From NCBI GenBank assembly GCA_034667225.1, contig JAXDKG010000063.1:1-64000 (forward strand): a stretch of DNA of 64,000 nt, given 5' to 3'. This stretch comes from DATMER01 sp034667225. GTDB taxonomy: Bacteria; Acidobacteriota; Thermoanaerobaculia; Multivoradales; UBA5704. The position numbers and the translations under genes are program-made. Positions 9,007-17,500 of the stretch are shown here, one piece after another (position 1 is the stretch's first letter; every line of letters starts with the position of its first letter). Under the pieces are notes generated by a model. That model saw only the letters and a program-made list of their open reading frames with translations, ran no database searches and had not been told where the DNA came from.

Positions 9007-9231
9007 GCACTTCGCATGGGTTCGCTCTGCCGAATGTCCGCACCCATGAGTACAGTCGTGCCGATCTCGATTCGGGCGTGAAGGATCTTGTCCTTCCAGT
9101 CGGCCGCCACGTTGGGATTGGGCCGTTCTGCATGCCGGACCACCCCCGTGATTCTGCCGCCAAGGTGCTGCTCATAGAACGGAATACCTGCTCGCAGTTT
9201 TCCCGGTAATTCAGTAGATATCGAGTTTCAT
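9007..9231 (-). pseudogene. Broken VOC-family (PhnB/glyoxalase-like) gene remnant
   Basis: Reading the minus strand from the ATG at 9231 gives MKLDIY, then in a second frame LNYRENCEQVF, then in a third FYEQHLGGRITGVVRHAERP followed by the DKILHARIEIGTTVLMGADI region. Joined, these match the N-terminal half of PhnB-like VOC proteins almost without gaps, so two small indels have broken the gene. Homology stops at the 3' end of the TPR-kinase gene, and the C-terminal half is missing. This looks like the scar of the insertion that brought in the sigma-factor/kinase block. Confidence 0.75.
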
Positions 9232-9310
9232 GGAGTCACTCCTGTTTAGAGCTTGCTACGCTCCTCCCTGATCCAGCCCTCAAGCCTGTCTACATGTTCC
9301 CTAATACTCC

Positions 9311-9339
9311 TATTTGTTCCGGCCACGAGACGTTGAACT
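9311..9339. repeat. Left terminal inverted repeat of the IS630-type element
   Basis: Imperfect complement of 10405-10433; both contain TCCGGCCA-(C/T)-GAGA-(C/T)-GTTG. TA occupies 9311-9312. Confidence 0.75.
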
Positions 9340-9370
9340 TTTTATGGCGGGCGCTTAGAATAAAGTCCGC

Positions 9371-10405
9371 ATGGAAACGACAAACGGAAAGAAACTTTCG
9401 ACCGCGGTGCTCAACGATCGACGACGGCAGGCGGTAAGGCTTCGGCTGAGCGGCATGAAACTGGCGGCGGTGGCAGCGGCCGTGGGCCTGACGCGAGGGA
9501 CGATCATCTCTGCGATGAAGGCGTACGAGGGGGGAGGCTGGGAGGCTGTGGCGGTGAAGGCGCGGGGTCGCTCGAAGGGCGACGGCCGTACCTTGAATCC
9601 GGAGCAGGAAAAGACCATCCGCTCGATGATCTGCGACCGCACCCCGGATCAACTGAAGTTGCCTTATGCGCTGTGGACGCGTTCGGCGGTTGGCGACATC
9701 ATCCAGCAGCAGTTTGGAATCAAGCTTCCGGTGCGCACGATCGGTCACTATCTCAAACGTTGGGGGTTTACGCCTCAAAAGCCGATCCGCAAAGCCTACG
9801 AGCAGAGGCCAGCGGCGGTGAAGAAGTGGCTGGAGGAGGAGTACCCAGCGATCGCGCAGCGCGCCAAAGCCGAAGGAGCCGAGATTCACTGGGGGGACGA
9901 AACAGGACTGCGCTCCGATGACGTGCGCGGTCGCAGCTATGCGCCCAAGGGACAGACTCCCGTGGTCAAGGTGTGCAGCAACCGAGAGAGTCTGTCTCTG
10001 ATCTCGACTGTGACCAACCAGGGCAGGGTCCGCTGGATGGTGTTTGGTGGCGCGTTGAATGCCAAGATCTTGATTCGGTTCCTCAAACGACTCATCAAGG
10101 CCGCCCATCGCAAGGTGTTCCTGATCTTGGACAACCTCAGAGTGCACCATGCCAAGGTGGTGAGTGCATGGCTGGCAAAGCAGGTGGAGCATTTGGAGGT
10201 GTTCTATCTGCCTTCCTACAGCCCAGAACTCAACCCCGACGAGTGCCTGAACGCCGATCTGAAGAAGGCCGTCACTTCCAAGGCACCCGCCAGAAGCAAG
10301 GGGCAGATGAAGAAGGCTGCGGTTGCTCATCTGCGTAAGCTTTCTAAATCACCCGAGCGAATCAAAAGCTACTTTGGACATCAACCCGTGCGCTATGCCG
10401 CCTGA
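9371..10405 (+). CDS. IS630 family transposase
   Basis: 344 residues. The N-terminal helix-turn-helix region (residues 10-60, RRQAVRLRLSGMKLAAVAAA) is followed by a winged-helix segment with RTIGHYLKRWGF. The Tc1/mariner-type DDE core shows HWGDETG (first Asp), FLILDNLRVHHA (second Asp) and LPSYSPELNPDE (Glu). The length and all catalytic residues are intact, so it is probably active. The stop lies inside the right inverted repeat. Confidence 0.95.
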   Translation: METTNGKKLSTAVLNDRRRQAVRLRLSGMKLAAVAAAVGLTRGTIISAMKAYEGGGWEAVAVKARGRSKGDGRTLNPEQEKTIRSMICDRTPDQLKLPYALWTRSAVGDIIQQQFGIKLPVRTIGHYLKRWGFTPQKPIRKAYEQRPAAVKKWLEEEYPAIAQRAKAEGAEIHWGDETGLRSDDVRGRSYAPKGQTPVVKVCSNRESLSLISTVTNQGRVRWMVFGGALNAKILIRFLKRLIKAAHRKVFLILDNLRVHHAKVVSAWLAKQVEHLEVFYLPSYSPELNPDECLNADLKKAVTSKAPARSKGQMKKAAVAHLRKLSKSPERIKSYFGHQPVRYAA

Positions 10406-10839
10406 GTCCAACATCTCATGGCCGGATCAATAAGCCCGAACAGTTGCGACAGGATGGCTTCCGCCATCTTGATTGGGAAAAGCAGGATATCTCCAAGGCC
10501 ACGTTCAAAGTCGGTTAATGGTCGTGAGCCCGCAGCCTTGGCCTGAATCTTGTCCCGTAATGACTCACTATTGTCCTGTTTTTGCTTCCACTCGCGCTCG
10601 TTCCATTCAAGCCGCTTCTTGTTCTCCTCGCTACGTGCCCGTGCCCTCTCAACTAGATCTTGGTAGCGGCTCCATGCTATCTCTCTGTCTTCACGAGTAG
10701 GGTAGCGCGTCTCCTTGAAACCAGATCCTGTCTGACGAACGAGGGACCAAAGCTCTCCCCAGTAACCTTTCCGAGGGTTCGATTCCTCCACAAGTCGCTC
10801 AAGCTGACTCACAAGCCGATCTAACTCACTGTAATCCAT
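10393..10839 (-). CDS. Helical hypothetical protein, 3' end truncated by the IS element
   Basis: 148 residues, mostly charged helix (DREIAWSRYQDLVERARARS), then a hydrophobic segment (LGDILLFPIKMAEAILSQLF). The last residues after about LFGLI are encoded by the right inverted repeat of the IS630 element, so the original C-terminus is lost. I do not recognise the family. Its upstream region contains a roughly 100-bp element that is repeated upstream of the Mrr-like gene, which suggests the two genes were controlled or mobilised together. Confidence 0.5.
   Translation of the reverse strand: MDYSELDRLVSQLERLVEESNPRKGYWGELWSLVRQTGSGFKETRYPTREDREIAWSRYQDLVERARARSEENKKRLEWNEREWKQKQDNSESLRDKIQAKAAGSRPLTDFERGLGDILLFPIKMAEAILSQLFGLIDPAMRCWTQAA
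10405..10433. repeat. Right terminal inverted repeat of the IS630-type element
   Basis: Imperfect inverted copy of 9311-9339. It supplies the last codons and the stop of the minus-strand gene that reads into the element. Confidence 0.75.
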
Positions 10840-10888
10840 GTAACTCTTCTACTTTTCTTGCTGGCCGAGATTGCCCGTCCTCTCCGAT

Positions 10889-10988
10889 CTCTCGCCGTAA
10901 CCTGATCTCGCTGCTGCACTTAAAAGGGTACGCCCACCCCTACCGAGCCGTCAATCCACTGCTAGGTGGATAACAACAGGTCGGCTCT
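10889..10988. repeat. Upstream repeat element, copy 1
   Basis: This stretch 5' of the minus-strand gene ending at 10393 is similar to 11909-12027. Shared blocks include AACCTGATCTCGCT, GGGTACGCCC, AGCCGTCAATC and ACAACAGG. Both copies begin some 20-50 bases upstream of a minus-strand start codon, so they may be duplicated promoter regions. Confidence 0.7.
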
Positions 10989-10989
10989 T

Positions 10990-11056
10990 CAACACTTGCC
11001 AAGCACCTAGTGGGGGCGGCACTCACGAGCGCCAACGCTTGCCAGGCACCTGGTGG
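10990..11056. repeat. Short direct repeat pair (24-bp units)
   Basis: Two copies, 10990-11013 and 11033-11056, match at 21 of 24 bases (core CTTGCCARGCACCTRGTGG). They lie directly 3' of the Mrr-like gene and next to copy 1 of the larger repeat. Function unknown. Confidence 0.6.
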
Positions 11057-11068
11057 AGGATCTGGCAT

Positions 11069-11887
11069 CTACCATCCAAACGGCCGATCGACCGCGGACG
11101 ACTGATACTCGATGAGCGGGAGTGACCCGAAATCGCGGACGAGCCGCCAGTACGGCGCACTCTCGTCGTGGATACTGGAGTACGGCGCGCGCTGGGTGAC
11201 GCTCAGTGCATCCAGGAGCCATTCACCGTCGCGCAACTCCAAGGCCACCAGATCGCTGGTCTCCAGGGTACGCGCGTCTCGCGTATAACCGGACGTCGCA
11301 ATGTAGATTCCGCGAGTGACTCCTTCGAACGCCATCGCGCCTACGAAGGAGCGAACCAGTTCGACGCCGACACGGTCTTTGTACCGCTTGACTTGAACGG
11401 CGATGCGCTCACCGCTGCGAGGTTCCGTCAGGAAGAGGTCGATTCCTCCATCTTTCGAGTAGGCGGTCAGCTCGGGCGAGTAACCAAGGTTTTTGAAAAC
11501 GTCGGCGACGGTTTCTTCCACCAGCCGTGGCGGCACCTCGCCCAGGGCGCTGCGGCGTACCAGAAGGTACCGTTCGAGGTCGCTCAGTGGTCCTGACCAA
11601 TCCTTGACTGAGAAGTTTTGCAGCGTCGCGTGCGCGTAGCGCGTTTCCAGGGTGATGGCGTCGACGTTGGGGATGAACGTGGGCCCGCTGCTGTCACGTT
11701 CCGCTTCAATCTTCCACCAGCCGCAGGCGGGGCAGGCCCAGACGCGAGTGCTGCTCATCGCCGGTTTGAAGTCGATCGCGCCAAGGAATTGCAGGGAGGT
11801 CTTGCAATGTGGGCAGTCCCGAGTTTGAAAGCCAATCCGGGATGCTACTCCGGGGAGATGATCGCTGTAACTCCAAATGCCGCTCAT
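11069..11887 (-). CDS. Mrr-like restriction endonuclease with N-terminal zinc ribbon
   Basis: I chose the ATG at 11887 (MSGIWSYSDHL), which has AGGGGA just upstream, over an earlier in-frame start. The 272-residue protein begins with a CPHC...CPAC zinc ribbon (residues 25-60). An Mrr_cat-type PD-(D/E)xK fold follows at about 140-220: DGGIDLFL, then IAVQVKRYKD with the Q-x-K catalytic strand, and FVGAMAFEGVTRGIYIATSG. Such proteins cleave modified or foreign DNA (type IV restriction). No methyltransferase partner is visible, which agrees with a modification-dependent enzyme. Confidence 0.8.
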   Translation of the reverse strand: MSGIWSYSDHLPGVASRIGFQTRDCPHCKTSLQFLGAIDFKPAMSSTRVWACPACGWWKIEAERDSSGPTFIPNVDAITLETRYAHATLQNFSVKDWSGPLSDLERYLLVRRSALGEVPPRLVEETVADVFKNLGYSPELTAYSKDGGIDLFLTEPRSGERIAVQVKRYKDRVGVELVRSFVGAMAFEGVTRGIYIATSGYTRDARTLETSDLVALELRDGEWLLDALSVTQRAPYSSIHDESAPYWRLVRDFGSLPLIEYQSSAVDRPFGW

Positions 11888-11908
11888 CGCAGGTCCCCTT
11901 CCCCGAAC

Positions 11909-12027
11909 CTCTCGTCGCAACCTGATCTCGCTACTGCATTTAAGGGTACGCCCGCCCCCAGCCAGCCGTCAATCGACTACACCCTTCGCCCTCCTACTCG
12001 CGGGCTGGACAACAACAGGCCGGCTCC
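11909..12027. repeat. Upstream repeat element, copy 2
   Basis: Similar to 10889-10988 with a small insertion in the second half. It lies immediately 5' of the Mrr-like gene. Confidence 0.7.
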
Positions 12028-12405
12028 GGGCTCGCACCTCGCTGTGGGAAGGGGATGCCGTTATCTCGCGCGAGGTGGGAGGGGGTGCTTCGAGGGCAGG
12101 CGCCCTCGGCCCGGCTTCCTCCCGGAGCCGGCACACGGCTTCCCTGGAAACCAGGTCCCCTTCACTTGGGCGGACGGCGGCGTCCTTGGACACGGAGGCC
12201 GGCCGTCCTTCTTCAATTGTCAATGAACCTGCCTGTCTCATCGATCCTGACTGCGACATGGGAGAAGAGTGCCACAAGATTCCTGTTGAGTCAATAAGGG
12301 AGTCGATGTTGACTTATGCGGGAAGAAGATGCACCCTATATCTAATTGCCGTGGGCGAGATGGACGGCGACGTCCCAGATCCCCCGGCAAGGGGTCAGCC
12401 AGGCA
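12028..12405. other. Non-coding stretch before array A
   Basis: Several frames are open here only because of base composition. I find no start with a ribosome site and no recognisable product. The last 100 bases already contain GAGATGG/GACGGCGA words like those of the following array. Confidence 0.5.
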
Positions 12406-12772
12406 AAAGTTGGCTCAGCCAGGTTTACGGCGAGCCACCGTAAGGTGACGGCGGGCCGCCGGAGTTGACGACGGGCCATCGCCAGCGGCGCTGAGGCATT
12501 TTTCGTGGAGATGACCCGCCTCCGTCGACGACGGGTCGCCGCTGTTGGAGATGAGGCAACTTCAGTTGACGGCGAGCGGCCGCCGGTGGAGATGAGCCAA
12601 CTTCTCCTGACGGCGAGGCAACTTCAGTCGAGACGGGCCGCCGCCGCTGGAGATGGCACAGCTTGAAGTCAGCTGAGACGTTTTTGCGGGAGATGAGGCA
12701 ACTCGAGATGACGGCGAGCCGTCGTCAACTCATGTTGGCCCATCGCAAGTTGACGGCGAGCCGTCGCCAGCT
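12406..12772. repeat. Degenerate 20-21 bp tandem array A
   Basis: About 17 units begin with GACGGCGAGC or GAGATGAGG words. Anchors lie near 12426, 12447, 12467, 12487, 12508, 12527, 12548, 12568, 12589, 12609, 12630, 12650, 12690, 12710 and 12752. The steps are 19-21 bp, or multiples where a unit is too degenerate to anchor. Some units are dyads (GACGGC-GA-GCCGTC). Short open frames across it encode seven-residue repeats, but they have no start signal and are interrupted. It ends 130 bases before the oxidoreductase gene. Confidence 0.75.
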
Positions 12773-12903
12773 TGTTTCGGGCGCGTTCTTTGACATCCGA
12801 TGGACCCATGGGGTTCGGCGGGCCCGAGGGGCCGGGTCCGCCGCTCATGGGGTTCGTGTGTCCAGGGTGTGCAGGTTACAATTTGCCCACTGGAGGGTCA
12901 CGG

Positions 12904-13869
12904 ATGCGCGCGATCGTCGTGAACGAGTTGGGAGGTCCCGAGGTCCTGAGGCTCGGAGAGGCTCCCAGGCCGGAGCCGGGGCCGGGGCAAGTGTTGATCC
13001 GGGTGCACAGGGCGGGCGTCAACTTTTCCGATACCGAGCGGCGGCGCGGCGTCTACCGGCGCCCTGACCTGCCCTGGATTCCCGGCACCGAGGGGGCGGG
13101 CATCGTAGTGGAGACCGGCGAGCGCGTGGCGTTCTGGGCCATGCCCCCGGCCGTCAGCGGCAGCTATGCCGAGTACGCGGTCGCCCCGACAGAGTCGCTC
13201 TTCCGGCTGGGTTCCGTCAGTTTCGAGGAGGGCGCGGCGCTGCCGCAGCAGGGGCTGACCGCTTACGGCGTGGTCCATCTCGGGGCCAAGATCGAAGCGG
13301 GGCAGACGGTGCTGATCCACGCGGCCGGCGGGGGAGTCGGGCTGCTCGCCGTGCAGATGGCGAAGCGGGCCGGCGCGCGGGTGCTCGGAACTGTTTCGAA
13401 TGAGGCCAAGGCGGAGGCGGTCCGCGCCGTAGGCGGCGAGCCTCTGGAGTACGGCGAAGACCTCGCCCGGCGCGTGCTCGATGCAACTGATGGGCGCGGC
13501 GTGGACGTGGTCCTCGACTCCGTAGGCCGCGCCACCCAGGACGTGAGCCTCGAAGTGCTGGCCCGCTTCGGCCTCCTGCTCTTCTATGGCGACGCGAGCG
13601 GCCCGCCGCTGCCGATCGATCCCGACCGGCTTTACGAACGGTCATTGAAGATCGGCTCCTACACGCTCGACGTGAACTATCGGCCCGAGATCTGGAGGGC
13701 AGCCCGTCAGGAGCTGCTGCGATGGGTCGAGGAAGGATCGCTCCGTCTCACCATCTCGGCGGTCCTTCCGTTGGAGGATGCCACCGAGGCCCATCGGCGG
13801 CTGGAGTCCCGGCAGTCGTTCGGGAAGATCGTGCTCGACGTGCTTGCGATACCCGGGGAGGTACGATGA
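12904..13869 (+). CDS. NAD(P)H:quinone oxidoreductase-like MDR protein
   Basis: The ATG at 12904 follows GGAGGG and gives 321 residues, the usual size of zinc-independent quinone oxidoreductases. It starts with MRAIVVNELGGPEVLRLGE. It carries AGVNFSDTERRRGVY and the nucleotide-binding AAGGGVGLLAVQMAKRAGA, and lacks the zinc-site Cys cluster of alcohol dehydrogenases. It should reduce quinones or enones with NADPH. It overlaps the next gene, an ECF sigma factor, by 4 nt (ATGA). Confidence 0.88.
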   Translation: MRAIVVNELGGPEVLRLGEAPRPEPGPGQVLIRVHRAGVNFSDTERRRGVYRRPDLPWIPGTEGAGIVVETGERVAFWAMPPAVSGSYAEYAVAPTESLFRLGSVSFEEGAALPQQGLTAYGVVHLGAKIEAGQTVLIHAAGGGVGLLAVQMAKRAGARVLGTVSNEAKAEAVRAVGGEPLEYGEDLARRVLDATDGRGVDVVLDSVGRATQDVSLEVLARFGLLLFYGDASGPPLPIDPDRLYERSLKIGSYTLDVNYRPEIWRAARQELLRWVEEGSLRLTISAVLPLEDATEAHRRLESRQSFGKIVLDVLAIPGEVR

Positions 13870-14456
13870 GCTCTTCCAAAGACTCAGGCGAGCCGCCGAC
13901 GTGGACGGCTCTGCTCGCTGCGGCACGGGCCGGTGACCCCGCCGTGGCCGACGATCTCTTCAACCGCCTTTACGATCAGCTCCACCGCCTGGCCCATGCG
14001 CAGCTCGCCGCGCACGGGAAGGCGGGAGCGACGCTCAACACGACGGTGCTGGTCCATGAGGCCTACATGCGCCTGGCCGGTCCCGCGGGGATCGACGCCG
14101 CGGACCGCGCCCACTTCTTCAATCTGGCGGCCCGGGTGATGCGCCATGTCATCGTGGATTTCGCCCGCCGGCGCGACGCCGAAAAGCGCGGTGGCGGGGC
14201 GATCAAGGTGGATCTCGATCAGATCAGCGAGCTGGCGGAGCCGGAGGCGGCGCTGCCGGCCGAGCTGCTGGCTCTCGACGTTGCCCTCGCCGAGCTGGAG
14301 AAGGAGAGCCCCGATCTCGGCCGGCTGGTCGAGCTGCGCTTCTTCGCCGGTCTCGGCCTGGAGGAGATCGCCGCCCTCCTCGGTCGCAGCGAACGGTCCC
14401 TCAAGCGCGACTGGCGCCGCGCCCGGGCTTTCCTCCTCGCCCGCCTGAACGCCTGA
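13866..14456 (+). CDS. ECF-type RNA polymerase sigma factor
   Basis: 196 residues; the start is the ATG overlapping the oxidoreductase stop. Region 2 (LYDQLHRLAHAQLAAHGK, TLNTTVLVHEAYMRLAG) and region 4 (LVELRFFAGLGLEEIAALLG, SERSLKRDWRRARAFLLA) are clear. It is the same subgroup as the sigma factor at 5509. The operon then encodes a secreted subtilase and a sensor kinase, so this sigma factor probably drives a secretion-linked regulon under kinase control. Confidence 0.9.
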   Translation: MSSSKDSGEPPTWTALLAAARAGDPAVADDLFNRLYDQLHRLAHAQLAAHGKAGATLNTTVLVHEAYMRLAGPAGIDAADRAHFFNLAARVMRHVIVDFARRRDAEKRGGGAIKVDLDQISELAEPEAALPAELLALDVALAELEKESPDLGRLVELRFFAGLGLEEIAALLGRSERSLKRDWRRARAFLLARLNA

Positions 14457-14563
14457 AGACGGGGTTGGCCCCGTCCTCCAGCCTCCTGCGCATCTCCTCA
14501 TGAAGCCGTACCGCCTGCCAAAGGGCGGCGGCCTCATCGGCCCCGAGGGGCAAGGAGATGAAA

Positions 14564-17500
14564 ATGCGTACGAAGAAGGAGATCTCTCGCCGGATCGGCC
14601 GCGTGGTTTGCGGGCTGGCTCTGGCTTGTCTGACCACCCTGGCCAGCACTGCTTTCGCGGCCGGCTCACCGCGGCACGAGATTCATCTGCTGGGGAGGTC
14701 TTGGACCCCGGCGGCGGGCGTGCCGCAGGAGACGGACCGCGCCCTCGCGGCGCAGGCCCAAGCAGCGCGCGAGAAGGGCCAGACGCGCATCCACGCCCTG
14801 GTCCAGCTGCACGAGATCCCGGACGAGAGCCAGCGCAACGAGCTTTCGCGCGACGGCATCGAGCTGGGCGCGTATGTTCCGGGCACTGCCTGGATCGCCG
14901 CCATCCCGGTGGGCCGGGCCGCCGCGGTCGGGCGCCTGCCCGGGGTGCGCTCGATCGAGCCGTGGACCGCGAGCCACAAGCTGCACCCCCGCCTGGCCGC
15001 GGGAGAGTTTCCATCCTGGTCACTCGATCCCGGGCAGCCCGGGTGGATCGCAGTCATGGTCCTGCTGCACGGGGACGTCGACCTCGGCCGCGGCCCCGCT
15101 CTGGCGGAGCTCGCCGGCGGCTCGGCCGGCGCCCCGGTCGAAGGGCTGCACGGGATACCGATGTGGATTCCCGCGGCGAGCCTCGCCACCCTGGCTGCCG
15201 AGGAGGAGGTGCTGTGGATCGAGCAGGGCCCGCCGCCGCTGTCGGAGACCAACGAGGGCATCCGTACCCAGATGAAGGTCAATGCGGTGAACAGCTCGCC
15301 GTACGGCCTGGACGGCCAGGGGGCGCGGCTGCTCATCTTCGACACGGGTACCGTGAGCGCCAGCCACGAGTCGTTCAATGCCGGACCGGCCGGCCGGGTG
15401 ACCGTGATCGACGGCAGCGGCAGCACTCCGAACCCTCATTCCACCCACGTCGCAGGCACGGCGGCCGGCGACGGCAGCGGCTCGCCGGCCGGGAACGGGC
15501 GTGGCGTGGCGCCTGCGGCGAAAATCCTTTCGGCTGCTTACGCTCCATACATGTCGATCCCCTTCTACGACGAATACGGCGACCTCGAAACCGACTATGG
15601 CACGGCCCGCAACAGTTACGCGGCCGATCTCGCCAGCAACTCGATCGGTTTCAACCTCGCGGAAAAATTCACGAGCGAACCGTGCTGGCGGGAAGGTGAC
15701 TATGGCTTGGGTTCGGCGCTCATCGACCAGATCGTGCACGGCACCAACCCGGTGGTCACCGGCCCCATGATCACCGTCTGGTCGGCCGGCAACGAGCGGG
15801 ACGGCGCAGAAAATCATGGCCGCTGCGGTGCCAGCTTCCGTACGACCAGCGCGCCGGCCTGCGCCAAGAATCCGATTCACGTGGGGGCGATCAACTCGGA
15901 TGGCTCGTCGATGACCCGTTTTTCGAGCTGGGGCCCTTGCGACGATGGCCGTCTGAAGCCCACGGTCGTGGCGCCGGGTTGCGAGACCGGCCGGGTCACC
16001 GGCGAGGACTTCATCCTTTCCGCCACCTGCAGCAGCGCCGAGGTTTTCTTGCCTGGCTCGTCCTGCGCAGAGATCAGTTTCTACGCCGGCTATTGCGGCA
16101 CCTCCATGGCGGCGCCCGCGGTCTCGGGCACCATCGCCCTGCTGCTCCAGGACTGGCGTGAGCACTTGACCTTCTGGTTCCCCAACATTCCGAACGCGCG
16201 GCTCCTGCCGGCCCTCGTCAAGGCAGCTCTCATCCAGACTTCCCGCGACCTCGGTCCCGACGGTCCGGACTACCGCTACGGCTACGGCGCCGTGGATGCC
16301 CAGGCCCTGATCGACTTCGAGCGCGCCGCCGGCTCCGGCGGCCCTGGCGGACTCGGCGGGCCGGGGCTCAAGGTATGGGGGACGGAATACATCGACAACG
16401 GCGAGACCGACAGCTTCAACCTGACGGTGCCCACGGGCATCGCCGAGCTCAAAGCGTCGCTGGCCTGGGACGATCCCGCGGGGCAGTCTTTTGCCGGCGT
16501 GGAGCTGGTCAACGATCTCGACCTCGAGCTGGTAGCGCCCAACGGCATGGTCTACCGTCCCTTCATCCTCGACCCGGCCAATCCCCATCTTGCGGCGGTG
16601 GCCGGAGCCAACCACCTGGACAACCAGGAGCAGGTGCTGGTGAAGAACCCGCAGGCCGGCATCTGGAAGGTGCGTGTCCTCGGCACCGGCGTGCCGGAGG
16701 GCCCGCAATCGTACGGCCTGGCCTATGGCGCCACGCCGGTCCTTTACTCCTCCTCGTGCGGCGAGACCTTCACCAGTTTCGAATCCGTGATCGACTACTG
16801 GACCATGACTGGCGCCGCCGCCCGGGTGGCTGCGCCCGCGCCGGGTCATGGCGCCTGGTCAGCCCGGCTCGGTGGCATCAATGACGACGTGTCCGAGGTG
16901 AAACGGCAGATCGCCCTGCCGGCCCATCAGAAGTCCACCTTGAGCTTCGATCTCTACATGACGACGGACGAAGGAGCGGACAACTGGGGATACGACGAAT
17001 TCTCCGTCGAGGTCCGCGCCACCAACGGCAACGTTCTGTCGGTCCTGAGCTTCCACAACGACGGCGATGCGGAGGGCGCCTGGCTGCCGGAGCGCAACAT
17101 CGACCTCACCCCCTGGGGAGGACAGACGGTCTACCTCGTGTTCCGCGTTGTCACGACGCCGTCCTATTTCACGGCTTTCTGGGTCGACGACGTCCGGGTG
17201 ACGAGCTGCCCGAGCGCTTCTCCCGCGATCGTGAAGCTGGCTACCTTCAATTCCAACGGCGCCCAGGACGGGCATGTGATCGAATCCAGCCAGACCGGCA
17301 ATGCCGGAGGCACCGCCGTGTCCAACAACTTCACGTCGTTTGGAGCGTCCACCTTCCTGGTTGGCGACAACAGCTCCAACCAGCAGATCAAGGGTTTCGT
17401 CTCGTTCGACACCTCGGGGCTGCCGGACAACGCGATCCTGGTGTCGGCGCGGCTCGTCCTCTACCGCTCCTATCTCCTGGGCACCAATCCCTTCACGACG

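Larger units (their letters stand above)
9311..10433 (+). mobile_element. IS630-type insertion sequence
   Basis: About 1.12 kb bounded by imperfect 29-bp terminal inverted repeats (9311-9339 and 10405-10433) that share TCCGGCCA and GAGA-GTTG cores. TA dinucleotides lie at both tips, as expected for this TA-targeting family. It encodes one intact DDE transposase. It lies between a VOC pseudogene and a gene whose 3' end it replaces, so insertion was disruptive. Confidence 0.85.

Noticed and set aside
10773..10789. tRNA T-arm-like sequence GAGGGTTCGATTCCTCC
   Set aside because: Only a T-loop look-alike. There is no acceptor, D or anticodon arm at the right distances, and it lies inside a minus-strand coding frame.
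11877..12443. 188-residue plus-strand open frame
   Set aside because: It covers a repeat element and the edge of array A, has no ribosome site, and gives a composition-driven product.
12663..12903. Upstream extension of the oxidoreductase frame into array A
   Set aside because: The extension encodes only array-derived heptads. The ATG at 12904 with GGAGGG upstream gives the family's usual N-terminus.
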